From positions 308,729 through 372,728 of the forward strand of contig NZ_QEQL01000006.1 of assembly GCF_003097135.1 (NCBI RefSeq): a stretch of DNA of 64,000 nt, in the 5' to 3' direction. Positions 24,455-32,613 of the stretch are shown piece by piece (the stretch's first letter is position 1; each line of letters starts with the position of its first letter). The translations under genes were made by a program, and so were the position numbers. Under the pieces are notes generated by a model. It saw only the letters and a program-made list of their open reading frames with translations. It made no database searches and was not told the origin of the DNA. This DNA is from Pseudomonas sp. URIL14HWK12:I12 (GTDB lineage: Bacteria; Pseudomonadota; Gammaproteobacteria; Pseudomonadales; Pseudomonadaceae).

Positions 24455-25546
24455 TCACTCCGATGGCACGTATTCTACAACTTCCAGGTCGAAGCCGGAA
24501 ATGGCGTTGAACTTCATCGGCGAGCTCATCAGGCGCATCTTGCGCACACCCAGGTCGCGCAGGATCTGCGAACCGGCACCGACGATGCTGTAGGTGGTGG
24601 GTTTCTTGACCGGCGTATGCTCGGTCGCCTCGCGAATCTGGGCCAGCAGCGCGTCGCCATCCGGGGCGTGGCCCAGCAGCAATACGACGCCGCTACCGGC
24701 TTCGGCCACGGTGGTCATCGCCGCCCGCAGGCTCCAGCGCCCGGGCTGGCGTACCATGAGCAGGTCGCGCAGTGGGTCCATGTTGTGCACCCGCACCAGC
24801 GTGGGCAGGTCGCCGCCGATCTCGCCCAAGGTCAGCGCCATGTGCACCTCGCCCTCGACCGAATCCCGGTAGGTCACAAGTTTGAAGTGCCCCAGCTCGC
24901 TGTCCAGCGGCTGCTCGGCGACCCGCTGAACGGTGCGCTCGTGGATCATCCGGTAATGGATGAGGTCGGCGATGGTGCCGATCTTGATGTCGTGCTCGGC
25001 GGCGAAGGCTTCCAGTTCGGCGCGGCGTGACATGGTGCCGTCATCGTTCATGATCTCGCAGATCACCCCGGCTGGCTCATAGCCGGCCATACGGGCCAGG
25101 TCGCAGGCCGCTTCGGTGTGGCCGGCACGGGCCAGGGTGCCACCGGGCTGGGCCATCAGCGGGAAGATGTGGCCGGGGCTGACGATGTCTTCGGCCACCG
25201 CTTCGCGGGCAGCTGCCGCCTGCACGGTGCGCGCGCGGTCGGCGGCGGAAATGCCGGTAGTCACGCCTTCGGCGGCTTCGATCGAGACGGTGAACTTGGT
25301 GCCGAAGCCTGAACCGTTGCGCGGGGCCATCAGCGGCAGGCGCAGGGTTTCGCAGCGCTCGCGGGTCATCGGCATGCAGATCAGGCCACGGGCGAAGCGC
25401 GCCATGAAGTTGATGTGCTGGGCCTGGCAGCATTCGGCGGCCATGATCAGGTCGCCTTCGTTCTCGCGGTCTTCGTCATCCATCAGGATGACCATCTTGC
25501 CTTGGCGAATGTCTTCGACCAGTTCTTCGATCGTGTTGAGCGCCAC
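24455..25546 (-). CDS. ribBA: 3,4-dihydroxy-2-butanone-4-phosphate synthase with degenerate RibA domain
   Basis: A 363-residue bifunctional-looking protein. The N-terminal RibB domain (about 1-205) keeps the acidic motif DDEDRENEGDL and forms the four-carbon riboflavin precursor. The C-terminal RibA-like domain (about 206-363) lacks the zinc cysteines: the stretch aligned to the CLTGDxxxSxRCDCG motif reads VHNMDPLRDLLMV. The GTP cyclohydrolase II function must come from the separate ribA at 20482. Lies 17 bp after ribE. Confidence 0.93.
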   Translation of the reverse strand: MALNTIEELVEDIRQGKMVILMDDEDRENEGDLIMAAECCQAQHINFMARFARGLICMPMTRERCETLRLPLMAPRNGSGFGTKFTVSIEAAEGVTTGISAADRARTVQAAAAREAVAEDIVSPGHIFPLMAQPGGTLARAGHTEAACDLARMAGYEPAGVICEIMNDDGTMSRRAELEAFAAEHDIKIGTIADLIHYRMIHERTVQRVAEQPLDSELGHFKLVTYRDSVEGEVHMALTLGEIGGDLPTLVRVHNMDPLRDLLMVRQPGRWSLRAAMTTVAEAGSGVVLLLGHAPDGDALLAQIREATEHTPVKKPTTYSIVGAGSQILRDLGVRKMRLMSSPMKFNAISGFDLEVVEYVPSE

Positions 25547-25563
25547 GCGGCACCCCCTTGCAG

Positions 25564-26226
25564 TCAGGATTTCAAATAGCCGTTGGCGGCCAGGAAGCTT
25601 TCGGTGATACCACCTGCACTCGGCTCGGCAGCCTTGTCGCCCAGCAGCAGGCGCTCCAGATAACGGGCCAGCAGGTCAACTTCGAGGTTCACCCGCCGCC
25701 CAGGGCGGTAGTCGGCCATGATGGTTTCAGCCAGGGTGTGCGGCACGATGGTCAACTCGAACTCGGCGCCGTCTACCACGTTCACGGTCAGGCTGGTGCC
25801 ATCGACGGTGATCGAACCCTTGTGAGCGATATACCGGGCCAGGGCCGTGGGCGCACGCACACGAAACTGAATGGCGCGGGCATTATCGGCACGGGATACA
25901 ACCTCGCCAATGCCGTCGACGTGACCGCTCACCAAGTGGCCGCCCAGGCGGCTGGTGGGGGTGAGGGCTTTTTCGAGGTTGACCGGGCTGCCCGCCTTGA
26001 GGTCGCCGAACGCGGTGACATCCAGGGTTTCGCGGCTGACATCGGCCCAGAAACCGTCGCCTGGCAGCTCCACGGCAGTCAGGCACACGCCATTCACGGC
26101 GATGCTGTCGCCCAGTTTGACGTCGGCCAGGCTCAGCTTGCCGGTGTGCACGTAGACTCGCACGTCTCCACCCTTGGGGGTGATCGTACGGATGCTGCCG
26201 ATCGACTCGATGATGCCGGTGAACAT
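25564..26226 (-). CDS. ribE: Riboflavin synthase, alpha subunit
   Basis: A 220-residue two-barrel enzyme that dismutates two lumazines to riboflavin. It begins MFTGIIESIG with the catalytic N-terminal MFTG motif. The internally duplicated lumazine-binding domains lie at about 1-97 and 98-200, with GGHLVSGHVDGIG at the second. This gene is called ribC in some Pseudomonas annotations. Confidence 0.95.
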   Translation of the reverse strand: MFTGIIESIGSIRTITPKGGDVRVYVHTGKLSLADVKLGDSIAVNGVCLTAVELPGDGFWADVSRETLDVTAFGDLKAGSPVNLEKALTPTSRLGGHLVSGHVDGIGEVVSRADNARAIQFRVRAPTALARYIAHKGSITVDGTSLTVNVVDGAEFELTIVPHTLAETIMADYRPGRRVNLEVDLLARYLERLLLGDKAAEPSAGGITESFLAANGYLKS

Positions 26227-26251
26227 GAAAGTGCCTCCAGAAGAATTCGGT

Positions 26252-27388
26252 TTATGCGGGCGGCGTAGGCACCGCAGTGATCAGCCAGTCATCGCCTACG
26301 GCGCGCAGCCCGGTAATCTTCAGCCGGGGTGCATCGGCCATGTGCGCCAACGGCCAGTCGAGCAGCGGGCGAGCATCAGAGCCCAGCAGGCATGGCGCCA
26401 TGAACAGCTGGAACTCATCGACCAGCCCCTGACGGGCGAACGCCCCAGCCAGGCGAGCGCCAGCCTCTACCAGCAGCTCGTGGATGCCGCGCGCCGCGAG
26501 CTCACGCAGCAGGCTCGGCAGGCATACCTGGCCGTTGTCGCCCGGCATCGCCAGCAACTGAGCATGGGCGCTGGTGTACGCCGCGGTATCGGCAGGCAGG
26601 CTGTGGCAGACCACCAGCGAAGGACCTGCGGCGAAAAACGGCGCATCCAGCGGCACCCGCAGCCGCCCGTCGATCAGGATGCGCAGCGGCGGGCGCGCCA
26701 AGGCAAGGGCTCGTTGCTCATCGGGCAGGCCCAGCTCGGCGCTGCGCACGGTCATACGCGCACCATCGGCCATCACGCTGTCGGCGCCGGCCAGCACGGC
26801 ACTGGCACTGGCGCGCAGCCGCTGCACGGCACGGCGCGCGTCGGGGCCGGTGATCCATTGGCTTTCGCCGTTGGCCATGGCGGTGCGGCCGTCCAGGCTC
26901 ATGGCGAGCTTGGCGCGTACGAAGGGCAGGCCCTGCTCCATCCGCTTGATGAAACCGGGGTTGAGGGCGCGCGCATCGGCTTCGAGCACGCCGACGCTCA
27001 CCTCGATACCGGCCTCGGCAAGGCGCGCCAGGCCTGCGCCGCCGACCTGCGGGTTGGGGTCGCGCATCGCTGCCACCACCCGCGCCACGCCTGCGTCGAT
27101 CAACGCATTGGCGCACGGCGGCGTACGGCCGAAGTGGCTGCACGGCTCAAGCGTGACATAGGCAGTGGCGCCACGCGCCCGCTCGCCGGCCTGGCGCAAC
27201 GCATGGACCTCGGCATGCGGCTCGCCGGCGCGGCGATGCCAGCCCTCACCCACCACCTCGGTGCCGCGCACGATCACACAACCGACCCGGGGGTTGGGGT
27301 GGGTCGAATACCGGCCCAGTGCTGCCAACTCCAGAGCCCGCGCCATGTAGCGATGGTCGAGCGCGCCTTGCTCGGCGGAGAGGCTCAT
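26252..27388 (-). CDS. ribD: Bifunctional riboflavin deaminase/reductase
   Basis: A 378-residue fusion. The N-terminal cytidine-deaminase-like domain (about 1-145) has zinc ligands in PHAEVHAL and EPCSHFGRTPPC. The C-terminal DHFR-like reductase (about 150-370) contains KLAMSLDGRTA and AVLAGADSVMADG. It carries out the deamination and side-chain reduction steps between RibA and RibH. Its start overlaps the nrdR stop by 4 bp. Confidence 0.95.
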   Translation of the reverse strand: MSLSAEQGALDHRYMARALELAALGRYSTHPNPRVGCVIVRGTEVVGEGWHRRAGEPHAEVHALRQAGERARGATAYVTLEPCSHFGRTPPCANALIDAGVARVVAAMRDPNPQVGGAGLARLAEAGIEVSVGVLEADARALNPGFIKRMEQGLPFVRAKLAMSLDGRTAMANGESQWITGPDARRAVQRLRASASAVLAGADSVMADGARMTVRSAELGLPDEQRALALARPPLRILIDGRLRVPLDAPFFAAGPSLVVCHSLPADTAAYTSAHAQLLAMPGDNGQVCLPSLLRELAARGIHELLVEAGARLAGAFARQGLVDEFQLFMAPCLLGSDARPLLDWPLAHMADAPRLKITGLRAVGDDWLITAVPTPPA

Positions 27389-27849
27389 GAGCCTGCGGGC
27401 TCGCGGGCAAGCCGGTCGATCTCTTCTCGGAACTCGTCCAGGTCCTGAAAGCGCCGGTAAACCGAGGCGAAGCGGATATACGCCACCTCATCGAGCTTGC
27501 GCAATTCGCCCATCACCAGCTCGCCGACCACCAGCGACTTGACCTCGCGCTCGCCCGTGGCGCGCAGCTTGTGCTTGATGTGACCAATGGCGGCTTCGAG
27601 GCGCTCGATGCTCACCGGCCGCTTCTCGAGCGCCCGCAGCATGCCGGCGCGAAGCTTCTCCTCGTCGAACGGTTGGCGCGTGCCGTCTTGCTTGATCAGC
27701 CGGGGCAGCACCAGCTCTGCAGTTTCGAAGGTGGTGAAACGTTCGCCGCAGGCCAGGCACTCGCGGCGCCGGCGCACCTGCTCGCCCTCGGCGACCAGGC
27801 GTGAATCGATGACTTTGGTGTCGTTGGCACCGCAAAAGGGACAGTGCAT
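27385..27849 (-). CDS. nrdR: Transcriptional repressor NrdR
   Basis: A 154-residue ATP-cone repressor of ribonucleotide reductase genes. The N-terminal zinc ribbon (MHCPFCG, then ECLACGERF) and ATP-cone (about 45-135, LPRLIKQDGTRQPFDEEKL) are typical. The ATG at 27849 gives the invariant MHCPFC start; an in-frame ATG at 27948 adds 33 residues before the zinc ribbon. It heads the riboflavin row. Confidence 0.95.
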   Translation of the reverse strand: MHCPFCGANDTKVIDSRLVAEGEQVRRRRECLACGERFTTFETAELVLPRLIKQDGTRQPFDEEKLRAGMLRALEKRPVSIERLEAAIGHIKHKLRATGEREVKSLVVGELVMGELRKLDEVAYIRFASVYRRFQDLDEFREEIDRLAREPAGS

Positions 27850-27966
27850 GGGGGCAGGCCACAGCGCTTGCAATAAAGGACGGCCATGGTAGCGCATCCA
27901 CCCGGCAAGACAAGGCCGAGGCTTTGCGGTATACAGTGATGCCGCCACAGCCAGGACCCCGGCCCC

Positions 27967-28425
27967 ATGAAAGTACGTTCACTCGCCTTGCTCGGACTGT
28001 GCGGGCTGCTCGCCGCCTGCGGCAGCGACGCGCCCAAGCCTCAACCGGCCAAGCCGGCGGCGCAGGCCCCGGCGCCCGATATCAAGGCCCCCGAAGCACT
28101 CGGCCCGCTGCCGGCCTGGCAGCGGGAAATCAGCGGTACGCTCGAAGGCATACCCGCTGGCGCTCAGGTCGAGCTGGCGCTGCTGGTGGTCGACGAAAAA
28201 AGCCGCCCGCAGCGCCTGCTGTCAAGCACCACCCTGGCCGGCAACAACCGCTCGTTGGTATTCCAGCTGCGCTTTGCTCCCGAAGCCTTCCCGCAGAATG
28301 CCCGGGTTGAACTGCGGGGCCGCGCCAGCCAGGCAGGTGTTCTGACGCTGCGCCTGGCCCCCCAGGCCATCAGCCAGGGCACTACACAAAACCTGGGCAA
28401 CTTGCAGATGTACAAGGCGCCCTGA
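27967..28425 (+). CDS. YbaY-family lipoprotein
   Basis: A 152-residue lipoprotein. The signal (MKVRSLALLGLCGLLAAC) has the lipobox LAAC with Cys18. A Pro/Ala-rich linker precedes a YbaY-type beta domain (WQREISGTLEGIPAGAQVEL onward). YbaY-like proteins are surface-exposed or periplasmic lipoproteins of unclear role. It is followed directly by the methyltransferase gene. Confidence 0.85.
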   Translation: MKVRSLALLGLCGLLAACGSDAPKPQPAKPAAQAPAPDIKAPEALGPLPAWQREISGTLEGIPAGAQVELALLVVDEKSRPQRLLSSTTLAGNNRSLVFQLRFAPEAFPQNARVELRGRASQAGVLTLRLAPQAISQGTTQNLGNLQMYKAP

Positions 28426-29079
28426 GTGGCACCTGCTGCCCTTGGGCATGCATTGGCGCAGTTGCTGGGCGACGCCCGTTTGGTGCGCACCGAACTGCCG
28501 GGCACCGAGCTGGCGCTGTGGCTGATCGACCCTGGGCAGATGGCGCGCCCCTTCAGCGCCGAGGAAACCCAGCGCATTCTCAATGACCCGCCTTACTGGT
28601 GTTTCTGCTGGGCCAGCGGCCTGGCACTGGCACGCTGGCTGGCCGACGCGCCGCACTGGGTGGCCGGCAAGCGTGTGCTGGATTTCGGTGCAGGTTCCGG
28701 GGTCGCCGGCATCGCCGCGGCTCGTGCAGGGGCGGCCGAGGTAGTGGCCTGCGACCTCGACCCCTTGGCTTTACAAGCCTGCCAGGCCAATGCGGCGCTC
28801 AATGGCGTGAGCCTTTCGCTGAGCACAGACTTCTTCGGCGAGGCCGACCGCTTCGATCTGATACTGGTCGCAGATGTGCTCTATGACCGGGCCAACCTGC
28901 CTTTGCTCGACCAGTTCCTCAGCCGCGGCCGCCAGGCACTCGTGGCCGATTCACGGGTGCGCGATTTCAACCACCCGCTGTACAGCCCACTCGGCACGCT
29001 CGATGCCCTGACCCTGCCCGACCTGGCCGAGCCGGAGGCGTTTCGCAAGGTCAGCCTTTATCATGCCCGGCGCTGCTGA
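28426..29079 (+). CDS. Class I SAM-dependent methyltransferase
   Basis: A 217-residue Rossmann methyltransferase. Motif I is VLDFGAGSGVAGIAAARAG, followed by VACDLDPLAL (ribose-binding acid) and DLILVADVLYD. The N-terminal part resembles the ETFB/eEF1A lysine methyltransferase (Nnt1-like) group, so a protein substrate is plausible but unproven. It begins at a GTG immediately after the preceding TGA, suggesting coupling. Confidence 0.85.
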   Translation: MAPAALGHALAQLLGDARLVRTELPGTELALWLIDPGQMARPFSAEETQRILNDPPYWCFCWASGLALARWLADAPHWVAGKRVLDFGAGSGVAGIAAARAGAAEVVACDLDPLALQACQANAALNGVSLSLSTDFFGEADRFDLILVADVLYDRANLPLLDQFLSRGRQALVADSRVRDFNHPLYSPLGTLDALTLPDLAEPEAFRKVSLYHARRC

Positions 29080-29145
29080 CTTCCGGCGCCGAGGTAGAGC
29101 CTTTATAGTGGCTGGCATTGCCTAACGGTCATGTTGGAAACCACG

Positions 29146-30018
29146 ATGAGCCAGGACACTTCTTACATCTTCGATGTCACCGATGCCGACTTTCAGCAGC
29201 GGGTGATCGAAGCCTCGTTCAACCAGCCAGTGCTGGTGGATTTCTGGGCCGAATGGTGCGCACCCTGCAAGGTGCTGATGCCGATGCTGCAGCAGATCGC
29301 CGAAAGCTATCAGGGCGCACTGCTGCTCGCGAAGGTCAACTGCGACGTCGAGCAGCAGGTGGTCGGCATGTTCGGTATCCGCAGCCTGCCGACCGTGGTG
29401 CTGTTCAAGGATGGCCAGCCGGTCGATGGTTTTGCCGGTGCCCAGCCCGAATCGGCCGTGCGGGCCATGCTCGAGCCTCATGTGCAGATGCCGCCGCCTG
29501 CAGCGGACGACCCTTTCGAACTGGCCCAGGCGCAGTTCAGCGAAGGCCAGTACGCCCAGGCCGAAGCCACACTCAAGGCCCTGCTCACCGAAGACAGCAG
29601 CCAGGTCGGCGCGCTGATCCTCTACGCTCGTTGCCTTGCCGAACGCGGTGAGCTGGGCGAGGCGAGCACACTTCTGGACTCGATCAAAAGTGATGAGCAC
29701 AAGGCCGAGCTGGCCGGGGCCAAGGCGCAGCTCACCTTCCTGAGCCAGGCTGAGACCCTGCCCGATGCGGCCGAGCTCAAGGCGCGGGTGGCACAGAACC
29801 CTGGTGACGACGAAGCGGTTTACCAACTGGCGGTCCGCCAGTTGGCACGGCAGCAATACGAAGCCGCGCTCGATGCCCTGCTCAAGCTGTTCGTGCGTAA
29901 CCGCGCATGGAACGAGGGCTTGCCGCACAAGACCTTGCTGCAGGTGTTCGACCTGTTGGGCAACGATCACCCGCTGGTGACTACCTACCGCCGCAAGCTG
30001 TTCGCCGCGCTTTACTGA
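29146..30018 (+). CDS. cnoX: CnoX/YbbN-type thioredoxin-TPR co-chaperone
   Basis: A 290-residue protein. The N-terminal thioredoxin fold (about 1-110) has active site WCAPCK with Cys38 and Cys41; TPR repeats (about 120-290) follow. CnoX proteins hand unfolded, oxidation-damaged substrates to GroEL/DnaK. The intact CxxC predicts a redox-active version like that of Caulobacter, unlike the E. coli protein that lacks the full pair. The ATG at 29146 has GGAAA upstream; another ATG lies at 29131. Confidence 0.88.
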   Translation: MSQDTSYIFDVTDADFQQRVIEASFNQPVLVDFWAEWCAPCKVLMPMLQQIAESYQGALLLAKVNCDVEQQVVGMFGIRSLPTVVLFKDGQPVDGFAGAQPESAVRAMLEPHVQMPPPAADDPFELAQAQFSEGQYAQAEATLKALLTEDSSQVGALILYARCLAERGELGEASTLLDSIKSDEHKAELAGAKAQLTFLSQAETLPDAAELKARVAQNPGDDEAVYQLAVRQLARQQYEAALDALLKLFVRNRAWNEGLPHKTLLQVFDLLGNDHPLVTTYRRKLFAALY

Positions 30019-30074
30019 ACGCCAGCCGGGCGAACCGGGTCAGTATTTCTTTGCCACTGACCCGGGAGAAGCCC

Positions 30075-30899
30075 ATGAGCACTTCACATCCTCTAGTCAC
30101 GCTCAACGACGGCATCAGCATGCCGCAGCTGGGGCTGGGCGTCTGGAAGGCCAGCGACAGCGAAGCCACGTTGGCGGTGAGCGAAGCGATCCAGGCCGGC
30201 TACCTGGCCATCGACACCGCAGCGATCTACAAGAACGAAGCGGGCGTGGGCGAAGGGGTACGCAAGGCCGGCAAGCCACGCGACAGCCTGTTCATCACCA
30301 CCAAGGTGTGGAACGACGATCAGGGTTACGACTCAGCCATCAGCGCGCTGGAAAGCAGCCTGCAACGCTTGAAGATGGACCATGTCGACCTGCTGCTGAT
30401 CCACTGGGCGCAACCGGCCAAGGACCTGTACGTGGAAACCTGGCAGGCACTGATCGAGCTGAAAAAGCGTGGCCTGACCCGTTCGATCGGGGTGTCGAAC
30501 TTTCATGCACCGCACCTGCGCCGCATCATCGATGAAACGGGCGTGACGCCATCGGTCAACCAGATCGAGCTGCACCCCTACCTTCAGCAGAAAGAGTTGC
30601 GCGCGCTGCACCAGGAACTGGGCATCCATACCGAAGCCTGGAGCCCGCTGGCTCAGGGCAAGGCGATCGAAGACCCGGCCATCGAAGCCATTGCACGCAA
30701 GCATGGCAAGAACGCCGGCCAGGTGATCATCCGCTGGCACCTGGACAGCGGCACGATCGTGATCCCCAAATCCGTCACACCCGAGCGGATCCGCAGCAAT
30801 GCTCAGGTGCTGGACTTCAAGCTGGACGCCGACGACATGGCGGCGATTGCCAAGCTTGACCGGCACGAGCGCCTTGGGCCAGACCCAGACACGTTCTAA
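30075..30899 (+). CDS. Aldo/keto reductase (AKR5-like)
   Basis: A 274-residue NADPH-dependent carbonyl reductase of the 2,5-diketo-D-gluconate reductase/DkgA type. The catalytic tetrad is Asp47, Tyr52, Lys77 and His110. The cofactor-binding C-terminal motif is IPKSVTPERIRSN. The ATG at 30075 has GGGAGAAG upstream. It overlaps the convergent small gene downstream by 4 bp. Substrate is uncertain; methylglyoxal or other small aldehydes are alternatives. Confidence 0.9.
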   Translation: MSTSHPLVTLNDGISMPQLGLGVWKASDSEATLAVSEAIQAGYLAIDTAAIYKNEAGVGEGVRKAGKPRDSLFITTKVWNDDQGYDSAISALESSLQRLKMDHVDLLLIHWAQPAKDLYVETWQALIELKKRGLTRSIGVSNFHAPHLRRIIDETGVTPSVNQIELHPYLQQKELRALHQELGIHTEAWSPLAQGKAIEDPAIEAIARKHGKNAGQVIIRWHLDSGTIVIPKSVTPERIRSNAQVLDFKLDADDMAAIAKLDRHERLGPDPDTF

Positions 30900-31243
30900 C
30901 CGACCCAGCAGTACAGCGGCGCGTCGGCGTCAGTTTGAACCCGCACCTGCGCGCAGTGGCGCAGGCGCACCAACAGGCGCTTGGCCGCCGAGGCGCTGCC
31001 CGCCAGGCCCTCGAGCTGCTCCATCAGTGCAGGGCCCTGCACCTGGCCGGCCTGCTCGACCAAACGCAGAGCGGCCAGCCAACGGGCATCGTCGGCGTTG
31101 GCCTTCGCCGCCGGTTTCGACGGCGCCGGCGCCACGTCAGACTGCACTACGAGCTGGCCCCCCAGGCGCTGCCAGTCTGCGTCAGACAACTCGATGGCCA
31201 GGTCCACTGGCCATGGCCCAACCGTTCCCTTGATTCTGATCAT
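30896..31243 (-). CDS. Conserved hypothetical protein
   Basis: A 115-residue soluble protein with no motif I recognise. The N-terminal 35 residues look beta-rich, then an Ala/Pro linker leads to a helical C-terminal half. A protein of this size occupies the same place next to the zinc operon in other Pseudomonas. The ATG at 31243 is preferred over 31300, since the longer form would run close to the Zur-box region. It is divergent from the zinc operon. Confidence 0.65.
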   Translation of the reverse strand: MIRIKGTVGPWPVDLAIELSDADWQRLGGQLVVQSDVAPAPSKPAAKANADDARWLAALRLVEQAGQVQGPALMEQLEGLAGSASAAKRLLVRLRHCAQVRVQTDADAPLYCWVG

Positions 31244-31302
31244 GCTGGCGCTCACCTGAAATTCAGCGGCGACCATAGCGCAAGGCTGGTGATGGCGCAA
31301 AA

Positions 31303-31321
31303 TGCGTTATAACATTACGCA
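31303..31321 (+). promoter_or_regulatory. Probable Zur box
   Basis: TGCGTTATAACATTACGCA is a near-perfect 19-bp palindrome lying 31 bp before the His-rich protein gene. Its core GTTATAACATTAC matches the pseudomonad/enterobacterial Zur core GTTATAATATAAC at 11 of 13 positions. Zur would repress the operon when zinc is sufficient. Confidence 0.75.
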
Positions 31322-31352
31322 CCTTTATAGAATCGCTGTGGAGCCCCACCTA

Positions 31353-31901
31353 ATGCGCCCTCTGCTGCTCGCCCTGCCCTTTGCCCTTTTGCCGCTGTGC
31401 GCCGCACAAGCCCATGATGAACACGAACATGGCAGCCTCGGTGCTCATGAACACGGCACGGCCCAGCTGAACGTTGCCCTCGATGGCCAGACGCTTGAAA
31501 TCGAGCTGGACAGCCCGGCCATGAACATCGTCGGCTTCGAGCACGCGGCAACCACCGCCGAGCAGAAGGCCCAGGCCGCCGCGGCCCAGCAGCGCCTGGA
31601 CAAGCCCGAGACCCTCTTCGCCCTGCCCGCTGCGGCCAAATGCATCGCCGCACAAAGCGAGGTGAACAGCCCGGTGTTCGCCGATGCGGCCCCGAGCAAG
31701 GCGCACGAAGGGCACGAGCACGCAGATGTAGACGGCCACTATCAATTCCAGTGCGACAACCCTTCGGCGTTGGCCAGCATCGACTTTGCACCGTTCTTCA
31801 AGGCCTTCCCAGGTACCCACAAGATCGCCGTACAAGCCATCACCGGCAGCGGGCAGAAGGGCCTGGAGGCAACGCCTGCCAACAGCGTGCTGAAGTTCTG
31901 A
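31353..31901 (+). CDS. His-rich periplasmic zinc-binding protein (DUF2796, ZrgA-like)
   Basis: A 182-residue secreted protein. The signal peptide (1-19, LLALPFALLPLCAAQA) is followed by a His/Glu-rich stretch (HDEHEHGSLGAHEHG) and a second His cluster (AHEGHEHADVDGHY). These probably bind zinc in the periplasm. The ATG at 31353 follows GGAG. It opens a four-gene operon like Vibrio zrgABCDE and the Zur-controlled P. aeruginosa cluster beside oprG. The ABC genes start 1 bp after its stop codon. Confidence 0.88.
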   Translation: MRPLLLALPFALLPLCAAQAHDEHEHGSLGAHEHGTAQLNVALDGQTLEIELDSPAMNIVGFEHAATTAEQKAQAAAAQQRLDKPETLFALPAAAKCIAAQSEVNSPVFADAAPSKAHEGHEHADVDGHYQFQCDNPSALASIDFAPFFKAFPGTHKIAVQAITGSGQKGLEATPANSVLKF

Positions 31902-31902
31902 G

Positions 31903-32613
31903 ATGGCCGCCGACCTGATCGACCTGGCCGAGGTAGGCTTCGCCTGGCCGGGCCAGCCTGGACTGCTGGACATTGCGCAGCTGAGCCTGGCCCGCGGCGA
32001 GAGCCTGTTCCTGCGCGGCCCAAGCGGCAGTGGCAAGACCACCCTGCTGGGCCTGCTGGGCGGCGTCCAGCGACCACAGCGCGGCAGCATCCGGGTGCTG
32101 GGGCAAGACCTTGCTCAGCTTTCCCAAGGTGCCCGCGACCATTTCCGGGTCGATCACACCGGCTACATCTTCCAGCAGTTCAACCTGCTGCCGTTTCTTT
32201 CGGTTCGGGAGAACGTCGAGCTACCCTGCCGCTTCTCCGCAGTACGCCGCCAGCGTGCAGAACAGCGCCACGGCAGTGTTGGCGCGGCGGCAGCGGCGCT
32301 GCTCGAGCATCTGGGCCTGAAGCACCCGGCTCTGCTGGCGCGACGCGCCGGGACCCTCTCGATCGGCCAGCAGCAGCGTGTGGCAGCAGCCCGCGCACTG
32401 ATTGGCCAACCTGAGCTGGTGATCGCCGACGAACCGACATCGGCCCTGGATGCCGATGCGCGGGAAGCCTTCATCCAACTGCTGTTCCAGGAGTGCCGGC
32501 AGGCCGGTGCAGGGCTGTTGTTCGTCAGCCACGACCAGAGCCTGGCGCCTTTGTTCGACCGCGCGGCCTCCTTGGCTGAGCTCAACCGCGCACCGCGCCT
32601 GGAGGCGATCTGA
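31903..32613 (+). CDS. ABC transporter ATPase of the zinc-responsive operon
   Basis: A 236-residue LolD/MacB-type ATPase: Walker A GPSGSGKT, Q-loop FQQFNLL, signature LSIGQQQRVAAARAL and Walker B LVIADEPTSALD. It pairs with the FtsX-like permease immediately downstream (stop and start share 1 bp). MacB-type pairs act by mechanotransmission rather than direct import, so a role in moving a metal-binding protein or metallophore is as likely as zinc uptake. Confidence 0.9.
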   Translation: MAADLIDLAEVGFAWPGQPGLLDIAQLSLARGESLFLRGPSGSGKTTLLGLLGGVQRPQRGSIRVLGQDLAQLSQGARDHFRVDHTGYIFQQFNLLPFLSVRENVELPCRFSAVRRQRAEQRHGSVGAAAAALLEHLGLKHPALLARRAGTLSIGQQQRVAAARALIGQPELVIADEPTSALDADAREAFIQLLFQECRQAGAGLLFVSHDQSLAPLFDRAASLAELNRAPRLEAI

